DNA from: Nannocystineae bacterium
Lineage (GTDB): Bacteria; Myxococcota_A; Polyangia; Haliangiales; Haliangiaceae
Assembly (NCBI GenBank): GCA_007133195.1
Contig: SLNH01000439.1
Coordinates: 1 to 32,965 of the forward strand
Length of the DNA stretch: 32,965 bases
Direction: 5' to 3'
Shown here: in pieces, positions 8,501 to 18,499 of the stretch
Layout of the letters: each line of letters begins with the position of its first letter
How positions within the stretch are numbered: position 1 is the first letter of the stretch
Program-made: the position numbers and the translations under genes
Notes under the pieces: generated by a model
The model's input: the letters and a program-made list of their open reading frames with translations, nothing else
Database searches by the model: none
What the model was told of the DNA's origin: nothing

Positions 8501-8539
8501 TGGACGTCGCACCGCGCCCAAGGGGGGCCGGCCATTGGG

Positions 8540-9694
<1,155 letters not shown>

Positions 9695-9700
9695 CGCGCG

Positions 9701-10888
9701 TCACCGCTCTTCGATGTGCCAGGGCAAGCCGGCGGGGCCCAGCGCTTCGAGGAACGGATCCGGATCGAGCTCCTCGATGTTGAAGACTCCCGCGCCCTTC
9801 CACGCCCCGCTCGCGATCATCTTGGCGCCGGTCGCCGCGGGGACGCCGGTGGTGTACGAGACCGCTTGGGCGCCGACCTCGCGGTAGGTCTCGGCGTGAT
9901 CGGTGACGTTGTACAAAAACACCCGCCGCGACTCGCCCGCCTTCTCGCCCTCGATGAGGCACCCGATGCTCGTTTTCCCGCGGTAGTCTTCCGCCAGCGA
10001 GCCCGGATCGGGCAACAGTGCCTTGAGAAACTGGATCGGGACGATGTCTCGGCCCTCGAAGCGCACGGGATCGATCCGGGTCATGCCCACGTTCTCGAGC
10101 ACCCTGAGGTGGGTGAGGTACTGCTCGGAGAAGGTCATCCAGAACCGGATCCGCTCGAGGCCAGGCAGGTTCTGGGACAGCGACTCGAGCTCTTCGTGGT
10201 ACATGAGATAGGCGCGCTGCGTGCCCACTTCGGGGAAGTCGAACTCCATCGACTCCGCGAGCGGCGCCGTGGTCTTCCACTCACCGCGGTCCCAGTAGCG
10301 GCCGGGCTGGGTGATCTCCCGGATATTGATCTCGGGATTGAAGTTCGTCGCGAACGGCCTGCCGTGGTCCCCGGCGTTACAGTCGAGGATGTCCACGGTG
10401 CGGATGTGATCGAAGAGATGCTTTTTCGCGTAGGCGCAAAACACGTTGGTCACGCCGGGATCGAAGCCCGAGCCGAGGAGCGCCATCAGCCCCGCGTCGC
10501 GGAACCGATCGTGATAGGCCCATTGCCACTTGTATTCGAACTTGGCCTCGTCCGGCGGCTCGTAGTTGGCCGTGTCGACGTAGGGGACGCCCACTTCGAG
10601 GCACGCCTCCATGATGGAGAGGTCCTGGTAGGGAAGCGCGACGTGGATGACCACATCCGGCTTCGCCTCGCGAAGGAGCGCCGCGGTCTGCCGGGCGTCG
10701 TCGGCATCCACCTGCGCGATCTCGATCTCGCGTCCCGTCCGCCGGCGCACGCTGTCTCGGATCTCCTCACAGCGCGCGCGTGTGCGGCTCGCCAACGTGA
10801 TATGCGCGAACGTGTGGTCGTCCTCAGCGCATTTGTGGGCGACCACGCGGCCGACGCCGCCGGCGCCGATGATCAATACCCTGCTCAT
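9701..10888 (-). CDS. Carboxynorspermidine/carboxyspermidine dehydrogenase (saccharopine dehydrogenase family)
   Basis: 395 residues. An NAD(P)-binding Rossmann motif, IGAGGVG (7-13), opens the protein, with the saccharopine dehydrogenase-type core after it (DVVIHVALPYQD, YVDTANYEPPDE, GSGFDPGVTNVF). This family reductively couples aspartate semialdehyde to diaminopropane or putrescine, giving carboxynorspermidine or carboxyspermidine. It is the first gene of the two-gene operon with nspC, which catalyses the next step; that context separates it from true lysine-pathway saccharopine dehydrogenases. The start ATG 10888 has GGAG about 8 bases upstream (minus strand). The leader just before it contains an eight-T tract flanked by CCGCC and GGCGG, which could pair over the ribosome site. 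Confidence 0.93.
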   Translation of the reverse strand: MSRVLIIGAGGVGRVVAHKCAEDDHTFAHITLASRTRARCEEIRDSVRRRTGREIEIAQVDADDARQTAALLREAKPDVVIHVALPYQDLSIMEACLEVGVPYVDTANYEPPDEAKFEYKWQWAYHDRFRDAGLMALLGSGFDPGVTNVFCAYAKKHLFDHIRTVDILDCNAGDHGRPFATNFNPEINIREITQPGRYWDRGEWKTTAPLAESMEFDFPEVGTQRAYLMYHEELESLSQNLPGLERIRFWMTFSEQYLTHLRVLENVGMTRIDPVRFEGRDIVPIQFLKALLPDPGSLAEDYRGKTSIGCLIEGEKAGESRRVFLYNVTDHAETYREVGAQAVSYTTGVPAATGAKMIASGAWKGAGVFNIEELDPDPFLEALGPAGLPWHIEER

Positions 10889-11094
10889 GGTGACGCTCCG
10901 CCTGAAAAAAAATGGGCGGCGAATCTAGCACACGCGAGCGCGCGGCCCACAGCGAGCCGCACCTTTCTCGAAGGAGGCTCGCGGGTGGCAGGGGGCTGGT
11001 GCGCCTGCCTCGGTCTCCAGCTCGCCGAGCCGTCGCTTACCAGTGGGCGCGAAGCGAGCGGCTGTCGCCGGCATCTCGTTATCAGGAGGGCGCC

Positions 11095-11529
11095 ATGCTT
11101 CCAGAGCAGCTCATGGTTTCCGATCTCATGACCACCGCCATCATCACCAGGACGGAGGTCGATACGATCGGGCGCGCGGAGCTCGACATGGAGCTCGCCG
11201 ACGTTCGCCACATCCCCGTGGTCGACGATCGGGTGAACCTCGTTGGGATCCTGTCCAACCGCGACGTCTTCCGCGCGCTCGGCCAGGAGCTCGGCAAGCG
11301 CGGCGGGGGCACGGTGAGGGTGGGAGACGTCGTGACGCGCGACGTCGTGGCGGTCGATCGCGACACCCCCGCCCACGAGGCCGCGGAGCTCCTCCTCGAG
11401 CACAAGATCGGGGCGCTTCCGGTGCTCGGCGACGACGGTCAGCTCGTCGGCCTGGTCACCGAGACGGATTTTCTGCGCGTCGCGTGGCGCGCCCTGCGCG
11501 GTGAGCCTTTGGCCCCCGTCGAGGATTGA
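11095..11529 (+). CDS. Two-CBS-domain protein
   Basis: 144 residues made almost wholly of two CBS domains: about 8-60 (VSDLMTTAIIT ... HIPVVDDRVNLVGILSNRD) and about 72-132 (VGDVVTRDVVAV ... ALPVLGDDGQLVGLVTETD). CBS pairs bind adenosyl nucleotides such as AMP, ATP or SAM and regulate partner proteins. The start ATG 11095 is set by a strong AGGAGGG at 11084-11090, although the frame is open further upstream. It lies divergent from the polyamine operon and ends six bases from the convergent tyrA stop. Stand-alone CBS proteins of this size are common in Myxococcota; the partner is unknown. Confidence 0.9.
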   Translation: MLPEQLMVSDLMTTAIITRTEVDTIGRAELDMELADVRHIPVVDDRVNLVGILSNRDVFRALGQELGKRGGGTVRVGDVVTRDVVAVDRDTPAHEAAELLLEHKIGALPVLGDDGQLVGLVTETDFLRVAWRALRGEPLAPVED

Positions 11530-11535
11530 CCGGCG

Positions 11536-12645
11536 CTACTCGCCCCGCCCCCGCCGCTCTGCGCGGTCTTGGAGGTAGGCGTGCCCGCGCTCCATGAGCT
11601 CGACGAACTCGCCTTCGTCGCCGGCGCGCACGACGGACCGCACGCGCTCCACGGCGTAAAGGAGCGCCGCGATGGACTCGGTGCCGTAGTCGTTCAGGGT
11701 CTGGATCTCGAAGTAAAGGTGGGGGTTTTCACCGGCGACCTGCGAGGCCACGGCGAGCTGGTCGTCGAAGGTGGTGCTCGACAGCTGCGCGAGCACCTTG
11801 GCCGCTTCTCCGCTCTCGGCCAGCGCGGTGAAAAACGAGATGTTGACGACGTGGGACAGCCCCAGGACGTAGGCGATGAGCCGGTCGTGGTTTTCGAGGT
11901 CCATGTCGACCACGGTCGCCATGGTGGGCGTAAACAGCTGCTTGACCTCCTCGCTCGCTTCCGGTGAGCCGGCGTCGACCACGATGACGTGGCGGCCGGA
12001 CAGGAGCTCTACGTCGGGGCCGAACATGGGATGGAGCGAGGTGACCCGCGCCCCGGCGCGCGCGAGCGCGGTGAGGCCCGACCGAAGCGGGCTCTTGAGC
12101 GAGCCGATGTCGAAGATGAGGCCGCGCGGCGGAGCCTCGGCGAGCTCGAGGAGGATCTCGGCCGAGCGCCTGAGCGGCGCCGCGACCACGATCATGTCGT
12201 GTTCGAGGTCGGCGTCACGCCAGTCGTGGTAATGGCGGCAGCCCGCCACGGGACCCGATGGATCGGCCGTCTCGACGACGTAGCCCTGCGATGACAAAAA
12301 GCGCACAAACCAGCGGCCCATCTTGCCGCCGCCGCCGATGATGAGGATTCGCTTGCCGCTCCCGGCCTCGCGCGCGGCCACCTGGTCGCGCTCTTGCACG
12401 GTGAGCGACGAGCGGATGAGGAGCAGGGTGAGCGCCTCGGCCACCTCTGCGGGGAGGCCCTGCGCCGCGGCGGCGTCGCGGGCGCGCTGGATCACCTCCT
12501 TTTCTTGACCGTAGTCTCGAGGAGGGATGCCGCGACTCCGCTTCTCCGCGCCGATCTCGGAGGAGAGCCTCTGCCTCTCGGCGACGAGCTCGAGGATGTC
12601 GCGGTCCAGCGCGGCGAGCTTGTTTCTCAGGTCGTCCAGGCTCAT
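11536..12645 (-). CDS. tyrA: Bifunctional chorismate mutase / prephenate dehydrogenase (T-protein)
   Basis: 369 residues. Residues 1-85 are an AroQ-type chorismate mutase ([20 protein letters not shown], then [14 protein letters not shown]) and the rest is prephenate dehydrogenase with the NAD-binding loop GGGGKMG (104-110), a DIGSLKSPL motif (179-187) and SLHPMFGP (203-210) carrying the conserved histidine. It converts chorismate to prephenate and then to 4-hydroxyphenylpyruvate in tyrosine synthesis. The domain order, GGGGxMGR loop and LHPMFGP motif closely follow the enterobacterial T-protein. No other aromatic amino acid genes are adjacent. The MITE-like repeat begins only a few bases upstream of its start and so probably lies in its promoter or leader. 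Confidence 0.95.
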   Translation of the reverse strand: MSLDDLRNKLAALDRDILELVAERQRLSSEIGAEKRSRGIPPRDYGQEKEVIQRARDAAAAQGLPAEVAEALTLLLIRSSLTVQERDQVAAREAGSGKRILIIGGGGKMGRWFVRFLSSQGYVVETADPSGPVAGCRHYHDWRDADLEHDMIVVAAPLRRSAEILLELAEAPPRGLIFDIGSLKSPLRSGLTALARAGARVTSLHPMFGPDVELLSGRHVIVVDAGSPEASEEVKQLFTPTMATVVDMDLENHDRLIAYVLGLSHVVNISFFTALAESGEAAKVLAQLSSTTFDDQLAVASQVAGENPHLYFEIQTLNDYGTESIAALLYAVERVRSVVRAGDEGEFVELMERGHAYLQDRAERRGRGE

Positions 12646-12652
12646 GGGCGGC

Positions 12653-12804
12653 CCAGTGGTTCACGGCGGAAGTCGTGAACCACGGAAAAGCAACGATCAG
12701 TAACGTAGCGAGGACACGAATGACCCGGAACCGGCCTGCGCCCGCCCTCGCCCCCGCCAGGGGCGGGCGTAGGACGGTGCAGCACTTCTGCCGAGCTCAT
12801 CCAG
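12653..12804 (+). repeat. MITE-like dispersed repeat, copy B
   Basis: Second copy of the element at 4721-4871, in the same orientation on the plus strand; its core is 12657-12800. It is flanked by CCAG on both sides (12653-12656 and 12801-12804), different from the CTAG pair flanking copy A. It has the intact 10-bp hairpin GTGGTTCACG (12656-12665) / CGTGAACCAC (12674-12683) and the GC hairpin CGCCCGCC (12739-12746) / GGCGGGCG (12762-12769). About eleven substitutions and one indel separate the copies, several clustered around 12707-12737, while the GC hairpin is unchanged. It has no coding capacity. It occupies most of the gap between tyrA and the Asp23-like gene and lies antisense to both. 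Confidence 0.85.
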
Positions 12805-12849
12805 TTTACTCCACCTCCGCGGCGAGGACTCCCCGCGCTGGGCGATAAG

Positions 12850-13266
12850 CTACTGAACCCGCCGCTGGGGTGCCGGCTTGGTGTTTTCCTTCTCCGCGAG
12901 ATGCACGTCGACGACGTCGATGTTGACCTCCACGACCTTGCGCCCCGCCATGCGATCGACCGCCTCGGCGACCTTGCTGCGGAGCTCACCGGCGACCTGG
13001 CGGATGTCGCACCCGTGCTCGATGATGACCTCGATGTCGAGCGCGGCCTCCTTCTGGCCGACCTCGGCGGCGACGCCGCGGGTGGGCTTGTCACCGCCGA
13101 AGTTCATGAGGCGCGACTTTCCGAGCGAATGAATGCCCGGGATGTCGCGGGCCGCGAGGCCCGCGATCGTCGCCACCACGTCCTGCGACATCTCGATGCG
13201 CCCCGCGACGCCGTCTGCGCCCGCCGGCGTCTCCTGGACGATATGCTTGACTGCTTTGGTCTCCAT
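12850..13266 (-). CDS. Asp23/Gls24-family protein
   Basis: 138 residues. The start ATG 13266 is set by GAGGAGAGG about 3-8 bases upstream; the frame is open slightly further. The core resembles Asp23/Gls24 proteins: SQDVVATIAGLAARDIPGI (about 26-44), RGVAAEVGQKEAALDIEV and VVEVNIDVVDVHLAEKE. In Gram-positive bacteria these proteins associate with the membrane and envelope stress. Here there is no membrane helix, so location would depend on a partner that is not visible nearby. The family is far commoner in Firmicutes and Actinobacteria, so its presence here is slightly unusual. It is upstream of tyrA on the same strand, but a 200 bp gap filled by the repeat element argues against simple co-transcription. 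Confidence 0.85.
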   Translation of the reverse strand: METKAVKHIVQETPAGADGVAGRIEMSQDVVATIAGLAARDIPGIHSLGKSRLMNFGGDKPTRGVAAEVGQKEAALDIEVIIEHGCDIRQVAGELRSKVAEAVDRMAGRKVVEVNIDVVDVHLAEKENTKPAPQRRVQ

Positions 13267-13454
13267 AGCCTCTCCTCGAAGTAGCGCGCCGGGTGGGCCC
13301 GGCTGGTTTGTTGGCTCCAACTTCAGGGTGCCCGAAGGCCAGATTACCAGATCGCGATACGGGCATACGAGCCTGCGGGCGCGTCGTTATGGGCGCAGGC
13401 GAGGTCTTCGCTGCCGAGAGAGGGGGGCCGCGTAGGCCGTGACCCTTCAGCGCC

Positions 13455-13877
13455 CTACAGCCGCGCGTCGCCGCCGCGAACGTCGGCGTGTCGCGTGTCG
13501 GTCGCAAGGACCCGGGAGGCGCAGCTCATCGAGCGGCTCAGTTGCCGCGACCGCGCGCGCGTTTTGCCGCCCACCGCGCAAACGAACAGCGAGCCTCCGT
13601 CCACCGCGAACCGGCGCATCGCCAGGTCCCACGAGCCCTCGGGGGAGGTCACTTCTCCTTCGAAATAGTCGAGCGTGCGCCCGATGAGGGGGAGCGTCGC
13701 CGCGACCTCGTCGCAGGTGTCGGCGCTCCCCGAGGCGGCCAGGTGGATGCCCTGCTCGTCGAACACCACCATCGCATCGACCGCCCCGTCGCTGCGGCAT
13801 GCTTCGAGCTGAAGGTGCATCGCCTCCAGGGGATCTTTGCTGCGTTGTCGGCGTCTGTCGGTGCGCATTTCGTTCAT
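13455..13877 (-). CDS. Roadblock/LC7-like small protein (tentative)
   Basis: 140 residues. The segment DAMVVFDEQGIHLAASGS (about 34-51), the following DEVAATLPLIGRTL and a late GGSLFVCAVGG follow the strand-helix-strand pattern of roadblock/LC7 proteins, which in myxobacteria act as partners of small GTPases or of kinases. The similarity is by eye and modest. The last ~25 residues are Arg/Ser/Asp-rich and less protein-like, so the C-terminus may be extended. The start is ATG 13877 or the in-frame ATG 13868; neither has a clear ribosome site. It is divergent from the ABC exporter gene, about 130 bp away. Confidence 0.65.
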   Translation of the reverse strand: MNEMRTDRRRQRSKDPLEAMHLQLEACRSDGAVDAMVVFDEQGIHLAASGSADTCDEVAATLPLIGRTLDYFEGEVTSPEGSWDLAMRRFAVDGGSLFVCAVGGKTRARSRQLSRSMSCASRVLATDTRHADVRGGDARL

Positions 13878-14006
13878 GACGGCAGTGTAGGTTCACGGCG
13901 TACATGAGGGCAAAAAAACGGCAGTCGGGCGGGTCCGCCGCGGTTCCCTTGCCGGCGGCTCCGCATTGGCGCACGCTTCGAGCCGCCTCCCGGCGCCCCA
14001 CCGCCG

Positions 14007-15851
14007 ATGCCGCCCCCGACCCAAGACGCGAGCGAACGCCTCACCTTGCGCGCCCGGCTGCGCCGGTTCGTCGGCGTGTTCCGGTTCAGCCGGCGGGCGA
14101 TGCGCCTTGTTTGGAGCACGAGCAAAAAGCTCACGATCGCGCTGTGCGTCCTCAGCATCGTCGCGGGCGCGCTGCCGGCGCTCATGGCCTACGTGGGCAA
14201 GCTCATCGTCGACGCCGTGGTGCTCGCGTCCGAGACCGGCGACGCCGAGGACCGGTGGCAGGCGCTCGCGTACATGCTCATCGAGGGCGGCCTCGCCCTC
14301 GCGCTGGCGGGCGCCGAGCGCGGCATCGAGATGTGCCGCTCGCTCTTGCGCGCGCTCCTCGGTCACCGCGTCAACGTGCTCGTCCTCGAAAAGGCCCTCA
14401 CGCTCGAGCTCCGGCACTTCGAGGACTCCGAGGTCTACGACAAGATGACCCAGGCCCGGCGCGAAGCCTCTACCCGGCCGCTCAGCCTGGTCATGCGCAC
14501 CTTCACTCTCGGCCAGCGCATGATCTCGCTCGTGAGCTACGCGGCGATCCTGCTTTCGTTCTCGGTGCTCGCGGTCGTCGTGCTCGTCATCGCCGCGCTG
14601 CCCGCGTTCATCGCAGAGGCCAAATATTCGGGCGAGGCGTTTCGACTGTTTCGATGGCGGACCCCGGAGGCCCGCGAGCAGATGTACCTCGAGACCGTGC
14701 TCGCGCGCGAAGATTACGTCAAGGAGGTCAAGCTTTTCGGGATCGGGCGCCATCTCCTCGACCGCTACGTGGGCATCTTCAAGCGCCTGTTTCGCGAGGA
14801 TCGGAGCCTGACCATCCGGCGCCACGTGTGGGGGTTTTTGCTCGGCTCGGTGAGCACGGCGGCGTTTTACGGCGCGTATGCGTGGATCATCGCGGAGACC
14901 GCCCGGGGCCAGATTTCCCTCGGCGACATGACCATGTACCTCATGGTGTTTCGCCAGGGGCAAAGCGCGCTGTCGTCTTCGCTCACCTCGGTGGGTGGCA
15001 TGTATGAGGACAATCTCTACGTCGCGAACCTCTACGACTTCCTCGAGCAGCCGGTGTCCGCGCCCACCGGCACCGAGACCTTCGGACCGGATCCGGGCGA
15101 CGGCGTTCGCTTCGAGTCGGTGTCCTTTGCCTATCCCGGAGCCTCGGAGCTCGCGCTTCGCGACGTATCGTTTCAGATTCGTCCGGGGGAGAAGCTCGCC
15201 CTGGTCGGGGAGAACGGGTCGGGCAAAACCACCCTGATCAAGCTCCTCGCGCGGCTTTACAACCCGAGCTCGGGCCGCGTGACCCTCGACGGCCTGGATC
15301 TTCGCGAGTGGGACCTTCGGGCGCTCCGCCGGCGCATCAGCGTCATCTTTCAGGACTTCGCGCGCTACCAGCTCAAAGTCGGCGAAAACGTCGGCGTCGG
15401 CGACGCGGTCGCGATGGCCGACGAGGAGCGCTGGGAGCGCGCCGCCGACAAGGGCCTCGCCGCGCCGTTCATCGCGCAGCTCCCCGAGAGGTACGAGACC
15501 CAGCTCGGCAGATGGTTTCGGGGCGGACGCGAGCTGTCGCTCGGCCAGTGGCAAAAGATCGCCCTTTCGCGGGCGTTCATGCGCGAAGGGGCGCCGATCA
15601 TGGTGCTCGACGAGCCCACCGCGTCGATGGACGCAGAGGCCGAAGCTCAGGTGTTCGAGCACGTGCGCGACGCGACGGGCGAGCAGATCGTCATCGTGAT
15701 CTCCCACCGGTTTTCGACCGTGCGCATGGCCGATCACATCATCGTGCTGGGTGACGGGGAGATCCAGGAGGAAGGCACTCACGGCGACCTCATGCGGCGC
15801 GGGGGCACCTACGCCCGCCTGTTCACGCTTCAGGCCGCGGGCTATCAGTAA
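14007..15851 (+). CDS. ABC transporter, fused permease and ATPase (type I exporter)
   Basis: 614 residues. The membrane domain (about 40-335) has hydrophobic segments near 43-65, 88-104, 175-205 and 275-297. The ATPase domain (about 365-610) carries Walker A GENGSGKTT (401-409), the Q-loop VIFQDF (Q449), signature LSLGQ (510-514, normally LSGGQ), Walker B MVLDEP (532-537) and the switch histidine in ISHRFS (H567). This is the MsbA/peptide-exporter architecture, working as a homodimer or with a partner half. The substrate cannot be inferred: no precursor peptide, accessory protein or lipid gene is adjacent. No clear ribosome site precedes ATG 14007, but the reading is consistent from there. 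Confidence 0.93.
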   Translation: MPPPTQDASERLTLRARLRRFVGVFRFSRRAMRLVWSTSKKLTIALCVLSIVAGALPALMAYVGKLIVDAVVLASETGDAEDRWQALAYMLIEGGLALALAGAERGIEMCRSLLRALLGHRVNVLVLEKALTLELRHFEDSEVYDKMTQARREASTRPLSLVMRTFTLGQRMISLVSYAAILLSFSVLAVVVLVIAALPAFIAEAKYSGEAFRLFRWRTPEAREQMYLETVLAREDYVKEVKLFGIGRHLLDRYVGIFKRLFREDRSLTIRRHVWGFLLGSVSTAAFYGAYAWIIAETARGQISLGDMTMYLMVFRQGQSALSSSLTSVGGMYEDNLYVANLYDFLEQPVSAPTGTETFGPDPGDGVRFESVSFAYPGASELALRDVSFQIRPGEKLALVGENGSGKTTLIKLLARLYNPSSGRVTLDGLDLREWDLRALRRRISVIFQDFARYQLKVGENVGVGDAVAMADEERWERAADKGLAAPFIAQLPERYETQLGRWFRGGRELSLGQWQKIALSRAFMREGAPIMVLDEPTASMDAEAEAQVFEHVRDATGEQIVIVISHRFSTVRMADHIIVLGDGEIQEEGTHGDLMRRGGTYARLFTLQAAGYQ

Positions 15852-15889
15852 GACCCCTCACTCGATGCGAGGCCCGCGCCCGCGCGCGC

Positions 15890-15904
15890 CCCCACGCGTT
15901 GGGG
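15890..15904. terminator. Short hairpin after the ABC exporter gene
   Basis: CCCCA (15890-15894) and TGGGG (15900-15904) pair around a 5-base loop, about 40 bases after the exporter stop. There is no T-run. It could be a terminator in a high-GC genome or chance. Confidence 0.2.
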
Positions 15905-16003
15905 ACGCCTATGCCCAGCGCTTGCGCCGGATGATATGGGAAGTTTGCGTCTCGGCGCCGATGGGCGAGGATTCAGCGGTCACCGAGTGCTAGGCTTGAA
16001 CGG

Positions 16004-18451
16004 GTGAGCTCGAACGACGGACACCGCCCCGGTGGGGGCGGCGTCGAAGTTGCCCCGGAGCTGCGAGCGCTTACGCGCGTGGAGCTCCAGGTCGGGCAGC
16101 GCTTCGCGGGCCGCTACGACATCGAGGCGCTCATCGGCCGGGGCGGCATGGGAGCCGTGTATCGAGTGCGCGACGCGAGGCTTGGCGAGATCGTGGCTCT
16201 CAAGCTGCTCGCGCTGTCGGACGAACGCGCCGTCGAGCGCTTCGTTCGCGAGGTTCGCCTGTCGCGCCGCGTGACCCACCCAAACGTCGCGCGGACCTAC
16301 GATTTCGGCGAGCAGGGCGAGGTCCGTTACCTCACGATGGAATACGTTCGCGGCGTCGCCCTCGAAAAAGAGCTGTCGAGCGGCCGCGGCGAGCCCCCGG
16401 ATCCCGCGCGCACGGTCGCGATCGCGACCCAGGTCGCCCACGGGCTGCAGGCGGCCCACGCCGCGGGCATCGTGCATCGGGACTTAAAGCCCGCCAACAT
16501 CCTCCTCGAGGACGGGGGGCGGGTCGTGCTCACGGACTTCGGGATCGCGCGCGCCGTGCGCGATCGGCAGGACGGGCAGCCCACGGGAGCCGTGATGGGC
16601 ACCCCGCGCTATATGTCGCCCGAGCAGGCTTCCGCCAAGCCCGCAGACGCCCGGAGCGACATCTACGCGCTCGGCGTCATCCTGTTTCAGATGGCCACGG
16701 GCCAGCTCCCGTTCGCCGGCGAGGATCCGGTCGCGGACGCCGTCGCGCGCATCGAACGATCGGCCCCCGATCCGCGAGACGTCGCGTCCGTTCCAGACGA
16801 GCTCGCCGAAGCGATCAACGCCTGCCTCCGCCGCGACCCCGCGGAGCGCCCGCAAGGCGGTGACGAGCTGCGCGCCCTTTTGCCGGCGCCCGACGACGAA
16901 GCCGCCGGGCGCGACATCGGCGGGGCTCCGAGGGCCCGGCGGCCGTCGGGGCGCTCCTTGTCCGCCGATCCGGGCTCGGGGGAGTTGCGCCGTCGCGCCG
17001 CCACGGTCGAGCCGCCGTCTTTGTCCACGCCGAGCGGCCTTTACGCCCCGCTTTGCCCGTTCCGGCAGGCGCTCGCAGTGCTCCCGTTTTCGTACCGCGG
17101 GCCCGAAGACCACGACTACCTCGGCGACGCCCTGTCCGAGGAGCTCATCGACATCCTGTCGCGCACCCGCGGGCTTCGGGTGCTCGCGCCCGGCGCAACG
17201 CGGCGGTTTGCCGGCGGCGGCGAGCCGGCCCAGGTAGGCGAGGAGCTCGGCGCCGACGTGGTGGTCGAGGGCACGGCGCAGCTCGCGGGCAACCGGGTGC
17301 GCGTGTCGGCGCGCCTCGTCGAAACCGACAGCGGGGTGCAGCGGTGGAGCGAGCGGTTCGACGCCGACTTCGAGGACGTGTTTGCGCTGCAAGAGACCCT
17401 GGGGCAGCGGGTCGCTGAGTCGCTGCGGCTGGAGGTCGATGCCGCGGTCTACCGCCGCTCCGCGCCGCCCGAGGCGATCGAGCTGTATCTGCGCGCGCGG
17501 AGGCTTCTGAGAAGCACGGTGAACCTCCGTGCTCACGAGGCGGTGGACATGCTCGACCACTGCCTTTCGCTCGCGCCGGAGTTCGTGCCGGCGCTGCCGG
17601 GGCATGCGCTCGCGAGCGTGCGCGCGTGGTGGCAGCTCACCGGGGAGCCGACCGCCGAGCGCGCCGAGCGGGCAGAGCGCAGCGTAGAGCGCGCGCGCGT
17701 TCGCGCCCCGGACCTCGCGGAGACCCACCTCGCCCTGGCCATGTTTTCGGTACAGCGCGGCGCCTACGCCGAGGCGACGCCGGCGCTGGCCAAGGCGCTC
17801 GAGATCGCGCCCACCCTCGCCGAAGCGCATCAGTATCTCGGCCAGCTCCAGGCCGAAGCCGGTCACGCGAGCGAGGCGCGTCGCCGGCTCCAGCTCGCCC
17901 TCGAGCTCGACCCCAGCATGCAGGCCGCGCGCATCGGGCTCGCGCGCATCGCCGCGCTGAACGCCGACTTCGACACCGCGTGCGAGCTGTTGACGCCGCT
18001 CGAGAACACCAATTCGGCCTCCCCGCTCGCGTCCTACGGTTCGGCGCTGCGATACGCCCTGTGGACGGGACGCGAAGCCGAGGTCAGGTCGGCCTACGCG
18101 GCGATTTGCGCGAGCTCGGGGCTCGAGGTCGAGCTCGGCCGCCGGATGTTGGCGATCGCGGTGGGAGAGGGTTCGATCGACGACGCCCGCGCGGCTCAGC
18201 TCGAGCTGGAGCAGTGGCTCGGAAACGAGCGGCTGATCGGGCTCATTCGGCAGCTCGCGACGGAGGCGTTTTGCGTGGCCGGGGCCTACGACAGGGCCTG
18301 GGCCACGCTGCGCAGCGCGGCCGAGGGCGCGCTCATCGACGTCGATTGGATGCGGCGCTGCCCGCTCCTGTCGCCCCTGCGCGGCGGCGATGAGTTCGCA
18401 GGGCTGCTCGCGACGGTTCAAGCCCGCGCCGAAGTCATCTGGCGCCGTTGA
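16004..18451 (+). CDS. Ser/Thr protein kinase fused to TolB-N-like domain and TPR-like repeats
   Basis: 815 residues from GTG 16004. The kinase domain (about 38-290) is complete: IGRGGMGAVY (44-53), ALKLL with K67, HRDLKPAN (158-165), DFG (178-180) and SPEQAS in the activation segment, all compatible with activity. A Pro/Arg-rich linker (about 300-350) leads to a TolB-N/adenylate-cyclase-associated domain (about 352-480; AVLPFSYRGPEDHDYLGDAL, then GADVVVEGTAQL and VSARLVETDSG). The rest (about 490-790) is helical and TPR-like, with motifs such as EATPALAKALEIAPTLAEAH. No membrane helix is evident, so it is probably cytoplasmic. Kinase-TolB-TPR fusions are frequent in myxobacteria and are thought to recruit substrates through the repeats. 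It sits alone between the ABC exporter and a convergent SDR gene. Confidence 0.93.
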   Translation: MSSNDGHRPGGGGVEVAPELRALTRVELQVGQRFAGRYDIEALIGRGGMGAVYRVRDARLGEIVALKLLALSDERAVERFVREVRLSRRVTHPNVARTYDFGEQGEVRYLTMEYVRGVALEKELSSGRGEPPDPARTVAIATQVAHGLQAAHAAGIVHRDLKPANILLEDGGRVVLTDFGIARAVRDRQDGQPTGAVMGTPRYMSPEQASAKPADARSDIYALGVILFQMATGQLPFAGEDPVADAVARIERSAPDPRDVASVPDELAEAINACLRRDPAERPQGGDELRALLPAPDDEAAGRDIGGAPRARRPSGRSLSADPGSGELRRRAATVEPPSLSTPSGLYAPLCPFRQALAVLPFSYRGPEDHDYLGDALSEELIDILSRTRGLRVLAPGATRRFAGGGEPAQVGEELGADVVVEGTAQLAGNRVRVSARLVETDSGVQRWSERFDADFEDVFALQETLGQRVAESLRLEVDAAVYRRSAPPEAIELYLRARRLLRSTVNLRAHEAVDMLDHCLSLAPEFVPALPGHALASVRAWWQLTGEPTAERAERAERSVERARVRAPDLAETHLALAMFSVQRGAYAEATPALAKALEIAPTLAEAHQYLGQLQAEAGHASEARRRLQLALELDPSMQAARIGLARIAALNADFDTACELLTPLENTNSASPLASYGSALRYALWTGREAEVRSAYAAICASSGLEVELGRRMLAIAVGEGSIDDARAAQLELEQWLGNERLIGLIRQLATEAFCVAGAYDRAWATLRSAAEGALIDVDWMRRCPLLSPLRGGDEFAGLLATVQARAEVIWRR

Positions 18452-18499
18452 CTCTCCCGGCGCCGGCCTGCGCGCAAGGAGGCCGTTCCGCGAATGTCG

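Noticed and set aside
13893-15782. 629-residue open frame on the minus strand
   Set aside because: Antisense to the ABC exporter, whose motifs are complete; composition dominated by Arg, Glu, His and Ala.
16484-18421. 645-residue open frame on the minus strand
   Set aside because: Shadow of the kinase-TolB-TPR gene; no motif.
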